Shown here: one piece after another, positions 17,489 through 24,981 of the stretch
Layout: every line of letters begins with the position of its first letter
Numbering within the stretch: the stretch's first letter is position 1
Assembly: GCA_963575745.1 (NCBI GenBank)
Contig: CAUYUJ010018301.1
Span: 52,501-77,500, forward strand
Origin: Prorocentrum cordatum
Lineage: Eukaryota > Sar > Dinophyceae > Prorocentrales > Prorocentraceae
DNA length: 25,000 bases
Direction of reading: 5' to 3'
Notes under the pieces: model-generated
The model's database searches: none
Seen by the model: only the letters and a program-made list of their open reading frames with translations
Told to the model about the DNA's origin: nothing
Program-made: the position numbers and the translations under genes

Positions 17489-17618
17489 GTCGGGCATGTC
17501 CCCCTACAGGCGGATTTCGGACGAAAAACCATAAATACGCAAAACATACTCAAAGCATCGTCCCCAGACCATTGTTTGACTACTTTGCATATTCCTCCTG
17601 CAGAGGGACATGCCCGAC
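17489..17618. mobile_element. Inverted-repeat element, family II, copy B
   Basis: The left arm GTCGGGCATGTCCCCCTACA pairs with the inverse of the right arm, GTCGGGCATGTCCCTCTGCA (two mismatches in 20). The interior is AT-richer and non-coding. TCA occurs close to both ends, a possible 3-bp target duplication. A diverged relative lies at 1043-1175. Confidence 0.75.
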
Positions 17619-17654
17619 TCAAGATTACGCCCGTGACCGGCCACAGCACCACCC

Positions 17655-17740
17655 TTCCTCACCCCCCTGGTCAAGTTGCGATTGGGAATCAGCAGTCCCT
17701 GAGCATTCCCAGACGGTGCCAGCGCGAATCGTGACGTGAC
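17655..17740 (+). repeat. Dispersed repeat, copy B (partner at 16715-16815)
   Basis: Diverged copy of the segment at 16715-16815, as described there. It lies on the 3' side of gene copy 2. Confidence 0.65.
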
Positions 17741-17889
17741 GGGCCCCGGCTCTCAACTGGCAGGCCCTCAGCTTCATCAGCGTCGCAGTCCCCACAAAAT
17801 CCACAGTCACGCCCGTCATCGACCAGGAATAACAGAAACGCTCTCCGGAAGGGTGCCCTTCCAATAACCCTCGCCCTCGCACCAGCTGC

Positions 17890-18103
17890 GCAAAGGTCCC
17901 AGGCCGAGGCCTGGATTGGCGAGGGACGCCGCTGGCGCCCTCCGTCCAGACACAAGGGAAGCGCCCGTTCTGGCCAGATGGTCGTTCTGGGCGCCTAGAA
18001 AAATAAATGCCCCCACCAATCGCTGCCTTAAACACTCCAACGGGCGCCCAACCCCTTTTTCTCCCACCACGGTCCGTCCGACCGGGAACGGGCGCTGGTG
18101 CGC
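17890..18103 (-). other. 3' flank of copy 2, shared with copy 3
   Basis: CTCCAACGGGCGCCCAACCCC (18038 onward), CCCCCACCAATCG and GCGCCCGTTCTGGCCAGATG are shared with 21552-21720 next to copy 3. On the gene strand the conserved part reads AGAAAAAGGGG about 45-60 nt after the stop in copies 2 and 3 (AGAAAAGG in copy 4). AAAAG-type motifs have been proposed near dinoflagellate poly(A) sites, but this is only suggestive here. Confidence 0.5.
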
Positions 18104-18439
18104 TCACTCGCAGTGCACGTTCACGCCCTGGTCCGTGCAGTCCTTCGGGCGGCAGGTGGTCGGGACCGCGGTGTCCGGGAAGCACTTGGAGCTGCAGAAG
18201 TTGCTGAACGCCTGCTTCTGTGCCCCCAGCGTGTCGCCCTCCGTACAGAACACCGCGAGGCACACGTCGGTCTTGGTCTGGCTGTGGAGCGAGCCCACGG
18301 GAGCGGTGCACTCCTTCTCGCCCCCGTCCACCGGCGCACAGCAGTCGCAGTGGCACGTGCCCGGGCTGTACTTGGAGGCGCTCGCGACGCTCACCGCCGA
18401 CAGGCCCAGGAGGGCCACGAACACCGCGACGGTCTGCAT
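18104..18439 (-). CDS. Secreted 12-cysteine protein, array copy 2 (unknown family)
   Basis: The 111-residue product is identical to that of copy 1: a signal peptide of about 21 residues followed by a 90-residue, 12-cysteine mature domain ending Cys-Glu. The coding sequence differs from copy 1 at a single silent site (Pro88, CCA to CCG) and from copy 3 at two silent sites. As in copy 1, the frame is open upstream of the Met (to 18595). The upstream residues are only partly alike, and copies 3 and 4 lack them, so the Met is taken as the start. The 75 nt upstream resembles copy 1 at about 85-90%, then similarity fades. It is the second of four genes in one direction, 4.7 kb from copy 1 and 3.3 kb from copy 3. 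Function unknown. Confidence 0.85.
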   Translation of the reverse strand: MQTVAVFVALLGLSAVSVASASKYSPGTCHCDCCAPVDGGEKECTAPVGSLHSQTKTDVCLAVFCTEGDTLGAQKQAFSNFCSSKCFPDTAVPTTCRPKDCTDQGVNVHCE

Positions 18440-18530
18440 TGGCTCGGAGAGGCCGGTCTGGGGATCAGTGATCGGGGCGGCGCAACTGAGGAGAACAGCT
18501 CGGGCCAGGACGGCAGCGGAGAAGAGAGGG
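18440..18530 (-). promoter_or_regulatory. Conserved 5' leader with candidate splice acceptor (copy 2)
   Basis: The minus strand reads CTGTTCTCCTCAG ending at 18486, 46 nt before the ATG, identical to copy 1 across the acceptor. Upstream CCGCTGCCG is retained. Whether it serves cis or trans splicing cannot be told from sequence. Confidence 0.4.
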
Positions 18531-18700
18531 CGTTCCCAGCGAAGGCAGTCACCCCTTCCGCCAGGACGCTGAGGGCGATGACAACTGTCCGCCACCGAGC
18601 CCCCATGGCGCCTAGTGAAGTCGTATGGTGATCATGTGCGGTTAGGGTTCCTCGGCATCAGGCCCCCCCGCTGCGCGCAACGCACAGACCCCAACTGTTA

Positions 18701-18900
18701 CTAGGGGAACGAAAAATCATATATATATATATATATACACACATAACAACTCGGAGGTCGTGCGGATTTCTCGGATCAGCCCTGGCGTGCGGGGCGCGCC
18801 AGGGGCGGCGCCGGAGGCGCCGCCAGGGGGTCAAGCGCCGATCCGAGTAATCCGCGCGGACCTCAGAGTTTTTATGTTTATGTCATTGTTCGTTCCCCTA
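18701..18900. mobile_element. Inverted-repeat (MITE-like) element, family I, copy B
   Basis: Outer ends CTAGGGGAACGAAAAAT and the inverse TAGGGGAACGAACAAT match closely. Inner arms CTCGGAGGTCGTGCGGATTT and the inverse of ..AATCCGCGCGGACCT match copy A (809-1006). The GC core (CCCTGGCG..CGCCAGGGGCGGCGCC) is inverted relative to copy A. ACT lies just outside both ends, a possible 3-bp target duplication. An (AT)n microsatellite at 18719-18736 lies in the left arm. It sits about 260 bp upstream of gene copy 2. Confidence 0.8.
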
Positions 18901-18931
18901 CTTATGGCAAAGTGCTACGTAAGGAGCAGAC

Positions 18932-19275
18932 CTGCCACGTCCGCCACGAGTCGGAGTGTCCTCAGGTCCCTTTGAAAGATCCGTCCCCGGTCCTGAGTTA
19001 ACCAAAACTCGCCACATTGCCAGTCTTCACGAGGGCGTGTCGCGGCTCTCCTGGGGCTTGGTGCATACTGTCGCGGCTCTTTCGGTTAGACACGCGCGTT
19101 CCACTACTCGCAAAGTAGCTACTCGCAAATGGCATGGATCCACCGCAGAGGATTTACGATATATGACACTAAGGCACACGTATGGTTTTTCGGACGCTTG
19201 CGAGTAGGCCCTTTGCGAGTAGTGGAACGCGCTCGGTGATCGGTGCTAGGCTCTTGGCTTCGCTGAACTGGCTCG
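18932..19275. repeat. Upstream spacer shared with copy 1
   Basis: GAGTCGGAGTGTCCTCAGGTCCCT and GTCGCGGCTCTCCTGGGGCTTGG correspond to 13703-13830 upstream of copy 1. The alignment is broken by the inverted-repeat element at 19094-19232 and about 45 further bases, then resumes at GAAGGGCCCCAAG. Confidence 0.6.
19094..19232. mobile_element. Inverted-repeat element with perfect 22-bp ends, family VI
   Basis: A 22-bp perfect terminal inverted repeat beginning GCGCGTTCCACTACTCGCAA occupies 19094-19115 and 19211-19232. A second inner match, CTACTCGCAA, lies at 19119-19128 and 19198-19207. Total length is 139 bp, with no coding capacity. The corresponding place upstream of gene copy 1 (about 13840-13850) lacks it, which suggests insertion after the duplication. 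No clear target duplication was found. Confidence 0.85.
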
Positions 19276-20540
19276 GATGCCGAAGGGCCCCAAGACAAGC
19301 CAGGAGGGCCCCAGACCAGAAAGGCCCGAAAGAGGCCCCAGAGGAGGACCACGAGCCGACATTTCGAGCTCTCCATCCCAAAACGACCTCCGGGACAATC
19401 AGCAGGCAGGCCTCTCAGCAGCCCCCCGGAGGCACCCGAGAGGCCACAATCAGGCCCCCAGCTGAAGCCACCAAAAGGACCCCGAGAGGCCCAAAGCCAC
19501 CCTAGAGCAGCTTCCAAGAGGCTTCCGGGAGGTCTCCCAAGAGATCCCCACAGGCATCCAAGATGCCTCTGACCAACAACCGAGGCATGCTGGCGAAATG
19601 GGCCGAATACTTGTTTGCGGCCAGAGAGGTGTCTCAAGATGTGATGTGTACGCGCGTGGTGTCATATGGCGCGCGTCACTTTTGGGCGTGGCCCATTCGT
19701 TTGACTTGTGCTGTACTGGCGGAGTCGGTCGCAATAATGTCTTTGGAACTCTGTTGCCAGGCACACCGCTTGCGCTCGCAGACCTGCCCCTCCCACATTT
19801 GCTCACCAGCTGCTGGGAGCCAATGGCACTTCTGAAGGACGACATGGCGACACTAGATCTGCCGCCCCCTGTGGCTTGCCATAGGGGTGCATGGCGTGCT
19901 GGACGACGTTTGGTTGGTTGTAGTCATGGTTTGAAGGATCCCAATGGGGTCTCGGCTGATCGCGACGGGCACCCAGAAGGCTCTTCAGGGAGGTGGGAGG
20001 CAAGGGTTGTTCCGCCCCAGATAGCCCAAACATGGCCTACTAGACGGCCAAGATGGCCTCCAAGACGGCTAAATGGCCCAAGATGGCCTCCAAAACGGTC
20101 CCCAGACGCCTCCAAGACGGCCAAGATGGCCCCAAGACGGCCCAAGATGCCCTAGAGAAGGCCCAAGAGGCCTCCAAGACGCCCCAACAGGCCTCCAAGA
20201 CGCCCCAAGAGGCTCCAAGGGAATCTCCAGGAGAGCTTTTTCACTGGCTTTAGCGTTCTCGCCTTTTCGGGCTTACGATGCAGCAAGACGGCCCCATAGG
20301 CCTCCAAAATCGCCCCAAGAAGGCCACAACAGGCCCGCAAGACTCCCAAGACGGCTCTGAAGCGCCAAGAGAGGGACCCACGACTGCAAGGCCAAGAGAT
20401 ACCTTGGAGGCCCCAAAAATCCTCCATGAAGCTCTCAAGAGGCCCCGGGAGGACGGCCTCCAAGAGGCCCCACGAGGCCCCTCAGAGGCCCCCAAGAGGC
20501 TCACACAACGCTCCCAGGAGACCCTAAGAGCACCTCGAGA
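19275..20540. repeat. CCAAGAGGCC/CAAGATGGCC tract upstream of copy 2
   Basis: Two dense segments (about 19275-19570 and 20030-20540) are separated by less repetitive sequence (19571-20029). The dense parts are built of CCAAGATGGCC, CCAAGACGGCC and CCAAGAGGCC words. Landmarks shared with the copy 1 tract include TTTCGAGCTCTCCA, GCGTTCTCGCC.TTTCGGG and GACCCACGACTGC. All frames read as low-complexity Pro/Arg/Lys or Gly/Leu/Trp-rich sequence. Confidence 0.7.
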
Positions 20541-20547
20541 GGGCTCC

Positions 20548-20615
20548 TCGTCTTTCTCCTCCTCCTCCTCCTCATCATCATCATCATTATCCTCCTCCTC
20601 ATTCCTCTTCCTCTC
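20548..20615 (+). repeat. CTC/ATC microsatellite
   Basis: (CTC)n followed by (ATC)n and (CTC)n, a small version of the composition in the large satellite blocks. Confidence 0.9.
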
Positions 20616-21060
20616 CCCAGACCTCCCCCAATGCCACAGGGGTTCCACAACAGCTGGGGAAGCACGCAGTACAATAGCTTGGCCAGACTTCGCGCCAACA
20701 TTTGCTTACGTGGGCGTTCCCAGCGGCGATGACCCGTCAGGATTAGGCGTCTCCGATTATATGGCCCTGCAGACCCTGGGGAAGAGAGCTCGCACGACGC
20801 GATACGGTCACCTGGGACCTCGGGATATTAAATGATATCTGGTAAGGCCGTGTGGGCAGAACTGCCCTGAGGGAGACAGCTAACGAGTGCGTCGTCCTTT
20901 TCGAGACTTGGAAAATAGTCGTCACAGGCAACTGCCTTCTGCAACCTAGAAGAGGACAGCTGTCAAAAAGCAAGACTTTCTTAACAAACACAAAGCTGCG
21001 CTGGCACAGTTGCAAAATCTGAGCGCAGGCGCTTGTACAGGCTGTTCGGAGGAGCTAATT
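20616..21060. other. No supported gene
   Basis: A plus-strand frame stays open to 20835 and its last 60 codons (about 20655-20835) have a balanced composition (for example FAYVGVPSGDDPSGLGVSDY). No domain is recognised, and the frame comes out of the low-complexity tract, so an exon is possible but unproven. Confidence 0.3.
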
Positions 21061-21066
21061 ACGTAA

Positions 21067-21147
21067 TGATCCCGGGCTTCGGCTGGCCGAAGTGGCATGA
21101 AACTAACATAGAAATCCATCGGCCCATGATGTAACAAGGTGCTTAAT
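21067..21147 (+). repeat. Dispersed repeat ending in WxxT(D/N)IEIHR frame, copy B
   Basis: Partner of 16122-16200. The plus strand at 21091-21132 reads W-H-E-T-N-I-E-I-H-R-P-M-M-stop. The frame is open upstream to at least 21046, with no recognisable domain. Confidence 0.5.
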
Positions 21148-21440
21148 TTAGACTTGGACCTGGGAACACAACAACATGTGCTCTGAACAGACGGCATACA
21201 CAGATGAACCGAATCCGACTGGGCCAAACCTCGGCTTAGAATTCGCTTCAATATACACAATCCTGGACTTAACGAGCACTGGAATCGGCATGTCTGATTT
21301 TGGTCTTTCCCAAGAGACTTCTTCTAGAACGAAACATCGTAAAAACGACCGCCCCTGGAAACAAGAAAAAAAAAAAAACGGCTCCAAGATCGTCTCTGAA
21401 ATCGGAACTAGACCAATTACGGACCCCCAAAAAACCACGC
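21148..21440. other. Unique stretch, weak plus-strand frame
   Basis: From 21176 the plus strand encodes a hydrophilic stretch of about 85 codons (MCSEQTAYTDEPNPTGPN...) of less GC-driven composition, before running antisense through gene copy 3. A 12-base A run is at 21366-21377. I recognise no domain. This could be an exon fragment or chance. Confidence 0.25.
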
Positions 21441-21720
21441 TGGAATCAGCGAAGAAGCTGCAAAACGTAATCGGTCGGCCCTGGCCCTGCCAGGAAGACA
21501 TGCACACGGGTCCCAGGCCGAGCCCTGGCTTGGCCAGGGACGGTGCGAAAACACCGCTGGCGCCCTTCGCCCAGACAAGCGAGGCGCCCGTTCTGGCCAG
21601 ATGCTCGCCCGGATGTGCGAATGCCCCCACCAATCGTCCATGCCTTCCACACTCCAACGGGCGCCCAACCCCTTTTTCTCCCACCGCGGTCCGTCCGACC
21701 GGGCACTGTCGCTGGCGCGC

Positions 21721-22056
21721 TCACTCGCAGTGCACGTTCACGCCCTGGTCCGTGCAGTCCTTCGGGCGGCAGGTGGTCGGGACCGCGGTGTCCGGGAAGC
21801 ACTTGGAGCTGCAGAAGTTGCTGAACGCCTGCTTCTGTGCCCCCAGCGTGTCGCCCTCCGTGCAGAACACCGCGAGGCACACGTCGGTCTTGGTCTGGCT
21901 GTGGAGCGAGCCCACGGGAGCGGTGCACTCCTTCTCGCCCCCGTCCACCGGCGCACAGCAGTCGCAGTGGCACGTGCCCGGGCTGTACTTGGAGGCGCTC
22001 GCGACGCTCACCGCAGACAGGCCCAGGAGGGCCACGAACACCGCGACGGTCTGCAT
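21721..22056 (-). CDS. Secreted 12-cysteine protein, array copy 3 (unknown family)
   Basis: The 111-residue protein is identical to copies 1 and 2, with the same ASA signal-peptidase motif at residues 19-21 and the same 12 cysteines. Its coding sequence differs from copy 2 at two sites, both silent (a Ser codon TCG to TCT at residue 14 and Cys65 TGT to TGC). Here the frame upstream of the Met is soon closed, which supports Met1 as the true start. It lies in a 1.2 kb unit duplicated at 23712-24981, all genes pointing left. The mature part has net negative charge and no lysine/arginine-rich patch. Function unknown; a disulfide-stabilised secreted or surface protein is the most that can be inferred. 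Confidence 0.87.
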   Translation of the reverse strand: MQTVAVFVALLGLSAVSVASASKYSPGTCHCDCCAPVDGGEKECTAPVGSLHSQTKTDVCLAVFCTEGDTLGAQKQAFSNFCSSKCFPDTAVPTTCRPKDCTDQGVNVHCE

Positions 22057-22145
22057 TGTCTCGGAGGGGTTGGCTCAGATCAGTGATCGCGGCGGCGTCC
22101 TTCAGAAGTTAGCTCGGACCAGAACGGCAGCGGGGCAAGTGAGAA
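22057..22145 (-). promoter_or_regulatory. Conserved 5' leader with candidate splice acceptor (copy 3)
   Basis: The minus strand reads GAGCTAACTTCTGAAG ending at 22100, 43 nt before the ATG. A CTAAC branch-like word lies close to the AG. The sequence differs from copies 1 and 2, but the AG is at nearly the same distance. The CCGCTGCCG block follows upstream. Confidence 0.4.
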
Positions 22146-22489
22146 CCAAAGAGACCAGCGAGATTGATAGTTGTCCTCCACCTCCTCCTCGTTCATCATC
22201 CCCCTCTTCAGTCTGAAAACCGAGGATCCAGGTTATTCAGCGCGTTTGTGGCCCCTTGGGGACCTCTCGAGGTCCCCACGGAAATTGCTTCCAGGACACT
22301 CTTGAAGGGAAGCGTTCTGGCCGAATGGTGCGTCTGGGAGCCTTGAGCCATCAATGCCCCAACCAACCACCGACTGCCTGCTGTAGTCCCACCATCCTTG
22401 TGGGCGTAGGCGATTTAGGGAGTTATGTATTCCAATTTCCATATTTTCCTTCTGTGCCTCCTCTCCGCCGAAGCCCCTCTCCCTGCGTC

Positions 22490-22975
22490 CAAGATGGCTC
22501 AAGATGGCCACACCGAGCCAAAGATGGCTTCTAACATCGCACACGATAGCCCAAGATGGTTCAAGATAGACTCCAGCGTGCATCGAAGAGGGCCCCAAAA
22601 CGCCCAAAGACGGCTCCATGTGGTCACGAAGGACCCCTGGTGATGTTGAAATCCTGCCAATACCTTGGGAACATCAATGCTAGTTACCATCTCGCCTTGT
22701 CGATGCCAGTGGGCTCTTAAGGACTCAAGATGGCTCCAAGATGCCCAGAAAGAGAGCACCGAAAGAGGCCCAAGATGTCCCCAAGACTTCCCAAGAGCGC
22801 CCCATGAGTTTCCCAAGAGAGCTCCAGGAGGCGACTTTTGGGCCTCCCAACGGGCAGTAAGTTGTTAAGCCCACTTCTTTATCGATGGCCTCCATGATGT
22901 CCCCAAGAATACCCTAAGAGGGCCCCTGGATGGCCCCAGAATGCATCCCAGAGGCTCCAAGAGTCCTAGGGCGTG
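22490..22975. repeat. CAAGATGGC-type tract upstream of copy 3
   Basis: Words such as CAAGATGGC, CCAAGATG and CCAAGAGCG recur irregularly. The part to 22862 is duplicated at 24605-24981, and the rest continues into the spacer before copy 4. Confidence 0.75.
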
Positions 22976-23456
22976 ACTGCATCCTACATGCTGGTGAGAT
23001 GGACTTGTGGGTGGGGATACTTTTTCGGTCGCGGCCGCGAGCGAAGAGGCAGGCGGCGGGCAGGGTGTCCGGGCCAACGGGCAAGCCGAATTAGCTACAA
23101 GAGGCGCACTAGCCGGCCGGCCCACTCACACAGCAGCCGCGAGGCAGTGGGGGGACTGCCGGCGGGGGGCATCCTGGGAAGCTCGAGCACATGCACTGGA
23201 CAAAATGTCGAGGAATTCGATGCCTGCCATGAGGCACGACCCACACAGTGACAAGACGAGCACCTGGGCAACCGAGTCCGTCATTCTGAGTGGGGGCAGG
23301 CGCGAGGCCCGAGGAGCGAGTCGCCAGTGGGGCGCCAGGCTCCCACCGTCCTAACGACGTGTGCTAGCCAGGGGGGCTGAGCTGTCGCGGAACGTGGTGC
23401 GACGCAACCTGCCGGAAGCTGGTAGGCTGGGTGGGGATACGCGAAGGGTCAAGAAT
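22976..23456. other. No recognisable feature
   Basis: GC-rich spacer between units 3 and 4 with chance open frames. I see no gene or clear repeat. Confidence 0.4.
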
Positions 23457-23690
23457 TAAGGAGGCAACGTCGGAGGGCTTCGTGGGAACGAAAAGAGGCT
23501 ACCAAGCAAGATCGGTCTCTAAGCCAGATTCAGCCTAGGATTAAGTGAATCTGAACGGAGTCGGAACTGGATAAGCCAGATTAAGCCGGAGCAGTACAGC
23601 TGTCGACCGCGGCTGTACCAGCGCCACGCCGATGTTAAATGCAACCTCCTAGGCATTGCATCCGAACGCGATCATGTCCACCACGCGAAA
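23457..23690 (+). repeat. Dispersed repeat 'GAGGCAAC', copy C
   Basis: Begins AAGGAGGCAACGTCGGAGGG, then CTTCGTGGGAACGA as in copy A (6811-6920), and ends AACCTCCTAGGCATTGCATC as in copy B (GACCTCCCAGGAGTGGCATC at 11181-11200). The internal AGCCGGA/AAGCCAGATT words are degenerate relatives of the 10-bp array in copy B. Confidence 0.65.
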
Positions 23691-23760
23691 GCGGGCCTCC
23701 CGCAGAAGCGTCCTTTTCTCGCACCACGGTCCGTCCGACCGGGCACTGTCGCTGGCGCGC

Positions 23761-24096
23761 TCACTCGCAGTGCACGTTCACGCCCTGGTCCGTGCAGTCC
23801 TTCGGGCGGCAGGTGGTCGGGACCGCGGTGTCCGGGAAGCACTTGGAGCTGCAGAAGTTGCTGAACGCCTGCTTCTGTGCCCCCAGCGTGTCGCCCTCCG
23901 TGCAGAACACCGCGAGGCACACGTCGGTCTTGGTCTGGCTGTGGAGCGAGCCCACGGGAGCGGTGCACTCCTTCTCGCCCCCGTCCACCGGCGCACAGCA
24001 GTCGCAGTGGCACGTGCCCGGGCTGTACTTGGAGGCGTTCGAGACGCTCACCGCAGACAGGCCCAGGAGGGCCACGAACACCGCGACGGTCTGCAT
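23761..24096 (-). CDS. Secreted 12-cysteine protein, array copy 4 (unknown family)
   Basis: The protein has 111 residues and the mature 90-residue domain is identical to the other three copies. It differs from copy 3 at only two bases, giving Ala19Ser and Ser20Asn. Both lie in the last residues of the signal peptide, where Ser-Asn-Ala still fits the small-residue rule at -3 and -1, so export should be retained. The TGA stop, Met start and all 12 cysteines are conserved. It is the rightmost gene of the array, 1.7 kb from copy 3, and may be followed by more copies outside the window, since its unit runs almost to the edge. Function unknown. Confidence 0.87.
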   Translation of the reverse strand: MQTVAVFVALLGLSAVSVSNASKYSPGTCHCDCCAPVDGGEKECTAPVGSLHSQTKTDVCLAVFCTEGDTLGAQKQAFSNFCSSKCFPDTAVPTTCRPKDCTDQGVNVHCE

Positions 24097-24185
24097 TGGC
24101 TCGGAGGGTTTGGCTCAGATCAGTGATCGCGGCGGCGTGCTTCAGAATTTAGCTCGGGCCAGAACGGCAGCGGGGGAAGGAGCGC
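24097..24185 (-). promoter_or_regulatory. Conserved 5' leader with candidate splice acceptor (copy 4)
   Basis: The minus strand reads GAGCTAAATTCTGAAG ending at 24140, 43 nt before the ATG, as in copy 3 with one change in the branch-like word. Confidence 0.4.
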
Positions 24186-24204
24186 GCCTCGAAACTGATA
24201 GTTT

Positions 24205-24266
24205 TCCTCCTCCTCCTCCTCCTCCTCATCCTCCTCCTCCTCCTCCTCCTCCTCCTCCTCCTCCTC
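24205..24266 (+). repeat. (CCT)n microsatellite upstream of copy 4
   Basis: About 20 CCT units with one CAT interruption, starting about 110 bp upstream of the start codon. The equivalent place in unit 3 (22174-22190) has only a few units, so the array expanded after duplication. Confidence 0.95.
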
Positions 24267-24604
24267 GTTCATCATCCCCCTCCTCAATCTGCAAATCGAG
24301 GATCCAGGTTATTGAGCGCGTTTGCGGCCCTTTGGGGGCCTCTCGGTCCCCACAAAAATTGCCTCCAGGACACCCCGAAAACCTCCAGGAAGGGAAGCGT
24401 TCTGGCCGAATGGTGCTTCTGGGGGCCTTGGGCCATCAATGCCCCCACCAACCACCTACTGCCTGCTGTAGTCCCACCATCCTTGTGGGCGTAAGCGAGT
24501 TAGGGACTTATGTATTCCAATTTCCCTATTCTCCTTCTGGGCATCCTCGCCCCCGAAACCCCTCTCCGTAGCTCTTGGGGGATCTGTTTCGCGAGGGATT
24601 CGAG

Positions 24605-24981
24605 CGTCCAAGATGGCTCAAGATGGCCACACCGAGCCAAAGATGGCTTCCAAGATCGCACACGATAGCGCAAAATGGTTCAAGATAGACTCCAACATGC
24701 ACCGAGGAGGGCCCAAACACGCCCAAAGACGGCCCCACGTGGTCACGAAGGGCCCCTGGTGATGTTGAGATCCTGCCAATACATTGGGGACATCAGTGTT
24801 GTTTGCCATCTCGCCTTGTCAATGCCGGTGGACTCTTGAGGCCTTTAGATGGCTCCCAGATGCCCAGAAAGAGAGCACCGAAAGAGGCCCAAGATGTCCC
24901 CAAGCCTTCCCAAGAGCGCCCCATGAGTTCCCCAAGAGAGCTCCAGGAGGCGACTTTTGGGCCTCTGAACGGGCCGTAAGT
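24605..24981. repeat. CAAGATGGC-type tract upstream of copy 4
   Basis: Duplicate of 22490-22862. The right end of the window cuts just past the end of the duplication. Confidence 0.8.

Larger units (their letters stand above)
21670..22862. repeat. Segmental duplication, unit carrying gene copy 3
   Basis: Aligns with 23712-24981 from about 50 nt beyond the stop codon, through the gene, leader, GAGGATCCAGGTTATT landmark (22222; compare 24297) and CAAGATGGC tract, to GTAAGT at 22857-22862 (compare 24976-24981). The coding part differs at 2 bases in 336. The first 75 nt upstream differs at about 5, and the rest has visibly more changes plus indels. Confidence 0.9.
23712..24981. repeat. Segmental duplication, unit carrying gene copy 4
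   Basis: Partner of 21670-22862. Relative to that unit it has an expanded CCT microsatellite (24205-24266) and about 35 extra bases near 24566-24600 before the CAAGATGGC tract. Confidence 0.9.

Noticed and set aside
17625-18356. Alternative minus-strand frame (Arg/Gly-rich) over copy 2 and its equivalents
   Set aside because: Shadow frame of the cysteine-rich gene. The three silent differences of the real frame are not at its third positions.
22494-22505. TGGCTCAAG resembling the end of the dinoflagellate spliced leader (also near 24614)
   Set aside because: It sits inside the CAAGATGGC repeat tract on the strand opposite to the genes, and the rest of the leader matches only with gaps. Chance is the simpler explanation.
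22857-22862. GTAAGT at the end of the segmental duplication as a splice donor (also 24976-24981)
   Set aside because: No plus-strand exon is recognisable before it, so a six-base match alone is not evidence.
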